The translations under genes were made by a program, and so were the position numbers. The notes below the pieces were generated by a model. It saw only the letters and a list, made by a program, of their open reading frames with translations, made no database searches and was not told the DNA's origin. From positions 112,007-176,006 of the forward strand of contig JASAND010018339.1 of assembly GCA_030248195.1 (NCBI GenBank): a stretch of DNA of 64,000 nucleotides, written 5' to 3'. The stretch's first letter is position 1. Each line of letters begins with the position of its first letter. The DNA is from Trissonchulus latispiculum. Taxonomy: Eukaryota > Nematoda > Enoplea > Enoplida > Ironidae. This document shows, one piece after another, positions 23,301-35,300 of this stretch.

Positions 23301-26300
23301 ATTTCTTTCTTAATTATCTATTGTTTTACAACTAATTAATCGCAAATAATTATGTAACACCTAAATACTGACCAGTGTATCCATGTTTGCATTCACAGCG
23401 CCGCGCAACGCATCTGGCAGCTGAGTGGCACAGATCTCGATTTACGATACAGTCATTGGGATCTGGGATACAGTGTCGCCCCGTTCCAATGAAACCCTCC
23501 TTGCAGATGCAGCGCTTTCGGGCTTCGTCACAAACCCCGTCTTCGTGGCAAATATCGGTAAACAGGGTACAGTCGTGCTCGTCCAATGGGGTGCAGTCAA
23601 AACCTGAAATAAAAAATTGGAAGGAACAGACTTGTGAAACACATCGGGTATTTTTGTGGGAGTTGGAAGGTTTATTTTTTGTTTTTTATTATAGGAATCA
23701 ATGTAGCCATAACAATGAGGTTTTGCACTGATACTTCATAACTATACGGGTTTTCACAGTATTCGGTAGAAATACCACAGTTTTGTGCATACGCAGATTT
23801 TGCTGGACAGAAACTTTTAATTAACTGAGCTGACTGGGCTAACTAGTGGTGAGAAAGTTTTAGAAGTAGTCATTGTACTCAACTTTTAAGCGTTTTTCAA
23901 GTTAAAAACCATTAATGCTGAAATTGCTTCTTTTTATGCAAATTAGGTTTCTACAGATTCCCAAAAACCAACCATCTCCAGTATATCCCTCAGCGCACTG
24001 ACAGCGCCTATCAATACAGCGAGCATTTTCGCCACACAGTTCTGTGTTAATCCTACAGTCCTGGGGATCTTCTGCACATTCGATACCGTCCCCGAGATAG
24101 CCATTGTTGCACTGGCAGCGTCGTTCCACACAGCGAGCGTTGGGATGACACAGCGTTGCATTTACGATACAGTCCCCGGGCACAGGAGTACACGTTTTGC
24201 CGTCGCCTTCGTATCTTGAAAACAAAGCAAATGTCTTCCTAAAGTTGTTAACTTGTCAGAGAATCAAGCATAGCGGATTGATTAATTAATTAATAATTAA
24301 TTTATTAATTGATTTATTAGTCAGTTGGCTTGAAAGCAGTTCAGTAGGCAAGGCCTGTCAGCCTGCAAGCCAAAATGACAGTGCTTCTAACCACGAATAG
24401 GCCAATTCTTACCATTCTGACAAAAGTTATACGTTTTACAGTTTCACGTTTTTTGCGGTTTTTTGCTGCAAATTCTAGTTTCCTATGCTCTTACCCAACG
24501 GCGCAAACGCAGACGGAATGCTGTGTGCATTCAGCGTAGGGCGAGCACAGGTTGGGATTAACATTGCAATCGGAATCGTCGGGTTCGCAGAGAATCCCGT
24601 TCCCGATGAAACCTTCCTTGCAAACGCAGCGACCCCCGATGCAGTCCGCGTTCTCCGAACAAATGCCGGGCTCTGACGTACAGTTGCAGGCCTCTGAAAT
24701 TAGAAACAAAAAAACTGAAAACAGGCTAAGCCTAATTAACGTATGTAGTTAGCTCTCTGTAGAAAAGTTCTGAATTGTGATTTTCGTTTTCAAACTTGGG
24801 GTTTCAAAGTTTTCAAGGACAGTGTAATCGATGAAACTTAGTTGGATTTGTAGTTGTTAGACATTTGTGAAAACTTTTCAAAAAAGTTTTGTTCTTGTAC
24901 TTTTTTCGTTTTTCTGTTTTTTCTGTTCATTTTTCGCCAATTTCTTTCAGTTTCGTTTTTAATTCATTTTTCAGCAATGGATTATTGATACCTTTTGATA
25001 CTGTATCTAACTTGATTTTAAATTAAATTTTAGATATTATTTTAAAGTTATTAAATAAATTGTGTCACACCTTGGCAAATGGGATCCGGATCCGTGGGAT
25101 CACAACACTGATAGGAACCGGGAAGATTGACACAAACTTTATCTGCTGGACAGACGTTTCCGGCACATTCGTCCAAATCTGAAATAAACAAATACATAAA
25201 CAAAAAATCAAACTAAAAATAATATATAGAAAATTTAAGGTTGCCATTTCAAAAGAAAAATTTCCGTTTGCTAATGACGAAGGACATAACAGAGATAGCC
25301 AAGCAGACTGAAAGAAAGTTATTTGGGATTTCCTAATTAATAAACTTATTTTAGATTAGAATAATAGGGATAGTTGAACTGAAAATTAAAGGATGAAATT
25401 GTTGATATCATACACGAGATAAAAAGAAAAAACAGGAAATAATTTTAGAAATAAAGAAATTGAAAAAAGACCTGTGCAATAAGTCCCATTCCCGGTGTAT
25501 CCAGGCAGACATACACAGGCGCCGCTTTCACACTCGGCAAAAAGATGACACGCGTTTTCAAAGACAGCACAGTTACCGTCGACTAAAAGCAGGGTGGCAA
25601 GAAAGATAGTGAGAAATACAGTAATAAAAGCTATTAAAAACAATATTTCCACAAAAAACTTGCAAAACCACGATTTTGTTTCTTCGTTTCTAAGCAATAA
25701 AACCTTTAATACAGATTTAGAATCACATCAAAAAGTTACTGCTGCTGTTACTATCAGTGCTATCAGTCATTGTTCTTATATCTAAGCATTTTAATACTCT
25801 AAGAAAATCGAACACTATGCATGTTCAATTGTTCAGTGAAAATCACAAGCACAAGCGCAAGCACAAGCACAAGCACAAGAGAAAAGAAAGCGATAGAGGA
25901 AAGCGACATACAAGGATCAGGACAGCAGACAGTGTTGTGACAAATGTAGCCAATCGGACAATTGTTGATGTCCGGTGAGCAGTACCCGATGTCCTCGAAG
26001 GGGGCATAGCCGCCCTCGCACAAAGCTAAAGACCAAAAGAGTAAAAAATAAAGGAATAAAAACGAAACGATAGGAGAAAATATATTTGAAACAGCAGTAA
26101 TAGGACAACGGACAGACAAATTTTATCTCGTACAAAAATGGACAAACCATGTGGCAGTTTAAACTTAAAAATTAAATTTTAAATACTGAAAAAAGTTTAT
26201 ATTTGAAAGATTTTCGAGTTCATCAGTCAAACAAACATAATGCAAATCATACGTACGTGTACAGAAATCGCCATTGCCTGTATACTGCGGCTTACAGGTA

Positions 26301-29300
26301 CAAGTATAGCTTCCTATTGTATTTGTACAGTCAGCATTTTCTGGGCAAATGTTTTTCACAAAACATTCGTCCACATCTAAACAATCAGAATTAAATAATA
26401 CTCAAGATTAATGTAATTATATAATTTTATCTCGTTTTTAAAATTTTCAAATTTAAATTTAAATAATATTTTATATTATAATAAATGTTCTTTTGATGAT
26501 ATATATGAAATAAAGTTTCTACAAATTGTGGAAACTGATAGTTTAGTTCAGTTTTTTTAATTGTAGTTGTTGATACCCCGAAAATATGACCGAAACCTAC
26601 TGGTCAACTAAAGTCAAATTTGTAACGTAACGAGAGCAATAAAACAAACTGAAACCAAGTTGTAAAATAAAAAAACAAAAAATAATAAGCAAGTGTCCCT
26701 ACTACAACCTACTAATAAGCAAAGTATGCAAATTGGTTTAATCCTGCACCTACCGTCACAGTTTATTCCGTCGCCAATGAAACCATCCTTACAAACACAA
26801 AAGTGTCCCGAAAATCCGGTATTAATGCAATCCGCATTCTCGTGACAATCGTTCTTTTCCGGGTCTTCGCATTCCGGAATTTTTCGGATTTCTATAATTG
26901 TAATAATATTCTTAAATAGAGCTAATGCTTTTATATAATACTGGAATTGTTGAAATGTAATGTAATGTAATGTAATGTAATGTAAGCCTTGTGTTATTAT
27001 TTCATTAAATTTTGACATGCATTTTTGTGCAAGCATTATGCTTCCTTGGATGGTTTTAAGTGTAGTATTTCTCAATTCTAAAAAAATATTTCCTATATCC
27101 CACCCTGTATTCTTAACTGGCTTGACTGTATTTACCTGTACAAGTAAATCCATCTCCACTGTAACCATCTCGACAGGTACAAGTATAGGTTCCAATCAGA
27201 TTGTTGCAAATGGCAAATTCACTGCACTGACCGCCGGCCACACATTCGTCAATGTCTAAAAATATTTCTCCCATGAAAAAATAAAAACTAAAAATGTTTC
27301 TAGATTAAAAAATTTTAAATTTAAAAATTTTAAATCGACTAATTTCATCTTCTGTGAAAAAATTCCATTTTTTCCATGATTTTATTGAGTAATGCTTTTT
27401 AATTACTTCAACTCTTTACTTTAAAATCTACTTACAGACATTTTAGTCTCTATTTTTCCTTTAGATGGTGACAGTAACATTATTAATGAATTAAGCGAAT
27501 TGTTAGATGTTAATGTCTGAATGTGCAAAATCAGTGTATAAAGCAACTGTGAAATAGAGAGCTGTGCAGTGTCGTTAACAATCACAATTAGTATACCATA
27601 GCAATGATGGGGTTCTCCTTCGAAACCTTTCAGACACTCATCACAAATGGGCAGTCCAGTGTCTGGGCTGATGATACAGCTCATATTGTGACCACCACAG
27701 TCCCACTTTGCACCGTCAGGACACTCCTCACCAGGTGCAAACGTGGAACTGATTTCGTGCGTTGTTGTGCTTGTTTCAGGTGCTGTTGTGCTGGTCACTT
27801 CATCCGGCTCAGTTTGACTGCCGCTCGTTTCCTCACTGGTGGTTTGCTGGTCAGCTGTAGTTTCAGTTTCAGTTGTCTCCTGAGCAGACGTAGTTTCAGC
27901 TTCAGTTGCTTCTGTTTCAGTGCTACTTTTTGCTGTTTCAGGTTCACTCGTATCTGCAGCACTGGTGCTGTCTGTTCCTTCGCTTGTTTCGTTTGCCGTG
28001 GAGATTTCGCTTTCAGTTGTACTTTTTGTTGTTTCAGGTTCGGAAGAGCTGCTCGTCGAAATTTCGGTTTCTGTCGATTCCGTTTCCGATTCCGTTGATG
28101 TCGCCAAACCTTCCGTGGATGCCGGAATTTCCGAAGTTGTACTGTCATAATAGCCAGCTGAAAATTAAAATTTAAATGTGCACATTGAGTATGAGGTGAA
28201 ATTGGGCTTTTCATTTTGACAGAAAACTATTTCGCTGTTTCGTTTCGTAAAGTTTTGTAGAGATTTCAAAAGTCGAATGCTGTTAGAACTTCCGTTTTCT
28301 GTCAAAATATTGTACTGTGTGTGGTGTGTCAAAAGCAGCGTGGAATGCATAGATGAGCTTCAACTATGCTTTGCGAAGAGTTATGTAAACCTTTGACGTA
28401 ATTTTTGATTCCAAGAAATAGAAGTTAGATCTTGCCAAAGTAAACGATATCTCAGACGCATAAAGCATAGCTGAATTACGGTTTGAGTGCAGAAATTAGG
28501 TGTTATTTAGTGGCTACCGTATGCGTGGGATATTGTCTGGGAATTGTACTTACCAGGGATATTAGTAGCTTGTAAAACACGAACCGAAGTTACAAGCGTT
28601 GCCGACTCTCCGACTACTAAACGAAATTAAACATATCACTGTAGCAAACATTCATAGAAATCACCAGAATGGTGGGAATCTAACCATCGAATTTTTGTTT
28701 TCCACACAAAGGTTGATGGTTCTAGGGCCCTTCAATTGGGAAGACTGATAATCCTGATGTTCTGCTAAAGGTTCGGTGGTGTAGTGGTAATGTAAGAAAG
28801 GAAATTATATATCACTACAGCACCTGACACGCGAAAAATTCGGGTCTCAGGTGAGATACTTTCGGATTAACGCTCCGACGCTCTGCCAACTGAGCTACCG
28901 AGGCCAGAGTCTCACAAAGCTAGAAGGAGTTCGTATTCAAACTAAGGTCACAATGAATTAATTTCACTTGTTGAAAACGAAATTTGAAATAACCTTTATG
29001 TCAATGTAATGTAATGACTCAATTTCAACTCATTTAACTAGCTTAGCTCGCTGCTCAAAATGATACTAAATAATTGTGTCTGCAAATTGCTTATTTTGAC
29101 GGGATTTAACTTAAAGCTAAACCTTACCAATACAGGCGGTTCCATCACCAATAAATCCTTCATTACAGACACATTTGAAGCTTCCAAACGTGTTTTCGCA
29201 TTTCGCGTTCGGATCGCACGGAAACAGAGTACTGCATTCATCAATGTCTAAAAATACAAAATGATCTATGATTGTGTTTAAAAATAGAAAATAAGGTTTT

Positions 29301-32300
29301 ACAGTTTGTAGTCATTTTTGGCTGACAACCAGATAGCCTTAATCAGCTCTTAGTAAGTTAGTTTTATATTCGTCACAAAAAGGTTTTTGTAGTTCGTATG
29401 TGTTTGTTTGTTCGATCAATCCATTCGATCAATTTCTAGCACATACCCAAGCAGAGTCCCTTGGTACCCTGGAAACCAGGTAGACACAGGCAATCGTAAG
29501 ATCCTGGTGTATTCTGGCAAATTCCAGTTCTTGGGTCGCAGAAGTGCCGTTCCTCCGCGCATTCGTTGATGTCTAGAAAACACAGAAAACAATCAAGATC
29601 ATCCATCATACACATTAAAATGGCAAGAAGAAATAATCCCTACACAATACAATTTAAAACTGAACCTGAAAATTCACACGATTGACATTCTAAGACAGCA
29701 AACCTTGAAACTGAAGCAATCAAAACTTGCCATTTTAAACTTTAAATCCTAACTTAGATTAAAGTATCTAAACTTGAATCAGTCAGAACATTGGCACTCT
29801 TAAAGTATTTAAATTTAAAGTTTCATAGTCAGAAACCTTTGCACTCAAATCCATTGCCCCGATAGCCGGGCCTGCACCGGCATTCATACTCCGTACTGTT
29901 GTCCACGTCCACACAGTAGGCATTTGGGTCACACCCATTTTGCTCGGGGTCGGAGCACTTGCTCCCCTCCAGGGCGCAGTGAGTCAATCCGTCACCGACG
30001 CGCGGCTCCGGGCAGACGCAGGAGTGGGAGCCCAGGTGGTTGACGCAGGTGGCGTGCGGATGACACTGTTCACCGATGTTGTGGCATTCGTTGATGTCTG
30101 AAATGAAAAAAAATGAAAACAAAAACCTAAAATTTGAAATTAAAATTTCAAAAATTGGACGAAGTCTGTAAAAAACGAACAGCAAGGATGTGGTGTATAA
30201 CTGCCATGGCGAAGCTGTATGATAATGTGTAGCTTTCATTTAACACATCAAAACATTGCACAAGGAAAAGCAAAAAATGAATACAAAAAATTGAAAATTA
30301 AAAAAGTTGAGATTCTCCGCCAGTCGAGACGACAAATAAATTTGGGTAACTGTAACTTAACATTTTTCAAAATAAAACCTTAAACGCGCATCATAGGAAA
30401 ATCTTTACTTTGCAAAATCTATATTTAATGAAATCAAATAATTACAGGAATTTTAACCTATAACTTTTAATTTTACTAAATTATTTTAATTAATTTTTAA
30501 TTATTTTAATTGGTTAATCTTCAATTAATATTTAATCAAAGTTTATACCTTCACAGTATCGGCCATTTCCACGAAACCCCGGTTTGCAGGAGCATTCATG
30601 ACTTCCGGGCAAATTTTCGCAAATCGCATTCTCATTGCAAACCCCGCCAGTGATAGTTCGCAAACTTTTGCACTCGTTCACGTCTGAAACAACAAAAGTT
30701 TACTGAAAACTATTAATAGCTAATAAATAGTTAATTTGCATAACCACGAAGGTTCCTAAAACGTTAATCGACGAACTACACGGTTTGTTTTTGAAAACTT
30801 TCGCTTAGTGGTAACCAGAGAAAAGCGACTAATTTCTTACTTTTGTTGAATTAATGTGTGTAATTAATTAAGTAATTAATGTGTGCTGAATTTTTATTTC
30901 ACTATTTAATGATTTAAGAACCAAGAAATTAATACATTAATTAAATTAGATATTAGCTCACCATCACAACGCCCCAGTCCGTTCAAAACGAAGCCTCGCC
31001 GACATTCAATGCAGGTCGTTACATTGGTCAGGCTAACTTGACACTCAGCGCCCACAGGGCACTGGTCCAGCTGATCCTTGGTCCAGCAAGCCCGATTTCC
31101 TTTAGCTAAACAACAAAATACATTGACCGTTCCACCACAAACTTTTGAAAAAAGCAAAATGATTTGAATTAAAAATCGATAATTCTTACAAGAAAATACA
31201 TTGACCGAGCCCGACAAAATTGTAGTCATTAAAATTTTATCTTATAATTATGTCCTACAGTTTTCAAAATAGAATCGTTGTGTTATTCATTTTATGCACA
31301 CAATTACTTTAAAGTTGAAAGAATTTAAGCAGTGCTGCGATTTGAACCACCAACCTTTCGGTTAACACTCGACAAGTGAACTAGTGACTTACGCAAACAA
31401 GTATAGCCATCGCCTTCATAGTCACTATGGCATTTACATTGGAAAGAGCCCTGTGTATTCATACAGTCAGCTACGGGACTGCACGGTGACCAGCTGCATT
31501 CATTGAGATCTAAAGAAAATTTTTAATTAAAATATATTTAAAATATTTATATTTAAAAATCCACAAGTAGAATACGAAAATAACAAACTGAACTATCGTG
31601 CATCAACGTTTCTAGCAATAACCGATAGTGAGTCACTAAGAAAGTCCGGTCCCAATAACTACTGCTTAGTCAATCGACAATTAGAAATTAATTTAATTAA
31701 AAATCAATTAACTAATTAATTAATTAAGTAACTAATTATTTACCCTGACAACCATCCTTAGTAGAAACATAGCCGGGCGGGCAAAGGCAAAGATGTCCGC
31801 CAATATAGTTGTGACAATCTGCTATCGGCGAACAATCGTGAAGCTTGAAGGTACACTCGTCTGCATCTGTAACAAAAAATACGAAGGTTTCGTTCAAATG
31901 GTGCATAACTTTCTGCATTTTCTACCAATAAAATTTGCAAAATATGCAAAAATTTGGCAATACCGACGAAGAATCGGTCAAGTAAACGAACGCCGATACA
32001 GATAAGAAAAAAGAAGAAAGTCGGAAAAGAAAAGACAGATAGACCTTTGAATCAAGTCCACATCACATCCATAGGTTAAAGCGGGGGGGTCTGGGGGGTC
32101 CAAGCCCCCCCTCCCCCAACCCAGACAAGGTTCAAGCCCTACCGCCGTCGGGGACAAGGGGTATCGTAAACAAAAATGGCCGCAAAAAAGTTTTTATACT
32201 TAAATTTTAAAAGTTAAAAGAAATTTTATAAAATTAGCGTTAAATTTTCGAAAAATTTCGCTAATTTGTCCTTGTGGTATGTACAAGCTCCCTTGAAAAT

Positions 32301-35300
32301 TTCAGTTCAGGGTACAAGCCCCTTCAAAATTTTCAGGCTACAAGCCCCCCCCAAGATCCCTATGTTAATGTATGATCACATCAACAAAATTCAAACAACC
32401 TGACCCTTTCTTATTTCAAAACTACCAAAAAACCAAATCCACCCCCAAATTTCTCTCTCTTTAAAACAGCCAATTTACCAATGCACGGTTTATCCGGTGG
32501 GCCGCCAATGAAACCCGGCATACAGCGACAGATGTGCAGCACCGGATCGCACATCGCATCGGCACCACACTCGGAGTGCATTTTGCAGGTGCGGCGCTGT
32601 TGCGGTTGCAGCACAGCAGAATCGTCATCGGTCTGGGCGAACGGATTCGAATCCAGATTTTGATTCAGGGACTGGCCGCCCACAAATTCGCCGGATCCTT
32701 TTGCGACTGAAAATAGAACTGTTACACATAAATACATAAAATACCATATATAAAAGAAATACATGTAATAAAGCATAACAATAAAACAATAATAACCGGG
32801 TGGTGAAATCCTGGTTCCATGTCAAGTCAACAATTATCGAATCAAAGTAAAGTAAGAATGAATGAATGAAAATGCATGAATGTAATCAACACAGTAATTC
32901 CTTCAATCAATACATTCAGAAAATAGGTACAGTTTTAACAAGGGTCTAATTTGCACTAATGAGATTACAATGCTTCTGTTTGAAAGTTTCCGCCAAAATT
33001 GTTGCTCATAAGCGATTGGTTAAATAGATTTCTCAGTCAATGTTGTTAGGATTGCTTTCTAGACCTGAGACAATCTAACTATTATGAGAATTTCAACCAA
33101 TCACCCCTTTTTTCGCCACACAATTTTGTCGGGAACTTTCATCAATTTGATTTCACAGGCTGTCAAGAGCAGAGGTATAATAATAGTCTTTTTTAGTGAC
33201 AGCTTTTTTTGACCAAATTCGAGTTGAGAATCTGACAAGACATGACAAATTAATAACTGAATAATGTTTAAAGCATAACTGATTACTAATTATTCGCCCG
33301 ATTGCACCAAATCGGGCTAAGTTAGCTCGGTGTTACCTTAGCACTAAGTTAACTCGGTGCTAACTATTCTGCAGCTAAGCTTCAGCTGAGTGTTAAACTT
33401 TAGTCCGTTGCACCAACTTAGTTTTTGTCAAGAATAACAAACTCTAAGCTTCAGCTCAGGGTTAGAGTTAGCCAATCAAATTCGTTTTCTCAATCAAAGT
33501 ATCCAATCATCATCTGTCAACATTAGCTGAAGACTACTTTAACCTTGAGGTTAACTCCGAGCTAAGTCCTTCCTTCCCTTAACTCTGAGCTCAAGGTTAT
33601 CATTTAAGCATTGGATCAAATCGCAAATGTCACATATGAAACAATAGTGCGAAAATTTTTTTCAAAAAAACTGAAGTATTCTTAAATGTCTGATTGAACA
33701 ATCCATACCGAAATTTTCTGATAAAAGACGGCGGGAATGTTAGAAATTGAGTTAGTCCTCAGCTAATCCTGCTGACAATCAGAGTTAAATTTTGCATGCT
33801 GAAGACTAAGTTAACCCGGAGTAAACCCCGAGGTTAAATTACCCTTATTTGGTGCAACGGATTAGCTGAGAGTTAACAGGTTAACACCGTGTTAACCTTG
33901 AGGTTAACTTAACACCGAGCTAATCCTATTTGGTGCAATCCACTGATTAATTACTTTTTACTTATTACTAACTACTACGATTACTAAGATTACTTATTAA
34001 TATAAGCAAGAGTACATAATATAGGAGTGTGCCAGTAAGCACACTCTCTGTTATCACAGCAAAAACTATGCTCTGCTCGCTAACGGCTAACCCCCCCCCG
34101 CAAATCAAACCCTAGTGACCCCCCCGCAAATCAGTACCTAGTCGAAACGGGGGTACACTCAGTCGCTCTATGTTTATGTGCTTAAGCTCGAAAACACAAG
34201 CAGTGCGTGCGCGAATTTTGTGCCTGCTTCGAGCATTAGAACACAAACATAGCGCACAAAATTCTTTGAAGTGAAGGGTCTGATTTGCGGGGGGGGGGTG
34301 GGCCGTTAAAGAGCAGAGCATAGTTTTTGCTATGGTAACAGAAAGTGTGCTTAGTGGCACACTCTTATATTATGTACTCTTGATATAAGTGATAATAATT
34401 GTAAGAGTATTGTAATCATGCTGATACAATGTTGTTACATACCAAAACTTTTTATACCAGTCTTTGTTATGAAATTTGCACTTTTTGAGATGTTGCTTTG
34501 AATAAGTCATACTTATAAGTTAATTTTTAACCCTGTTTGATCTAAATGTCATACTTTTGCACTCCCCATCAACCAAATCTCCGGGGCAGCATTTGAATGA
34601 ACCCTCCAAGTTAAGACAAGCTTCGCCGTTCCTGCAGGGCTTTTTCAAACATTCATTCACATCTAAAAAGAAATAGAAGTTAAGATTAGCCTCCATTTGA
34701 TGGGATAGTTGGGAAAAATTAGAATTGCCAATCACTGGACATCTGAAACATAAAATGGACACTTTCATAGACCAAATTTTGTGTCATACTTTTTTGGCGA
34801 AACAAGTCAATAAAAGTGACATAAGCTTTCTTTCTCTCTGTTTTAATGTTCTGGAGTGCTAGTGCATTTGAGTGACCCGTTAGGAAATTTCTCAAAAATA
34901 ACTTAACATTTAAAATTGCTTGATACTAGAAAAATAGTTCAACTGTTAATTCAACTAAGGGCCTTTTCAAGAAAGGGTAGAGTAGAGTAGAGTAGAGTTA
35001 AAATAGCTGTTTTAACTCGCTTTAACTCCACTCAAGCTTGAGTTTCCCTCTTTTAACCCTTTCATGAAAAGGATCGAGTTAATTTTAACTCTACTCTACC
35101 CTTTCTTGAAAAGGCCCTAAGTGTTAATTACTTACTACTAACTAAGCTTATTGCACGAGAAAGAGATGCTTAGCATAAAGTAGGAACACTGGGCTCTCGC
35201 ATTATTTCCTTAACTGATTTTTCCAACAAAGTTATTCCATTTTATTTCTTCTATTTACTTATTTTTCTCTTGTTTATTTGTTTTAGTTTTTCCAAATGTG

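Noticed and set aside
27604..28098. 164-codon plus-strand frame rich in Phe/Cys/Arg
   Set aside because: Antisense of the Ser/Thr/Glu-rich exon 21; its composition follows from the repeated codons.
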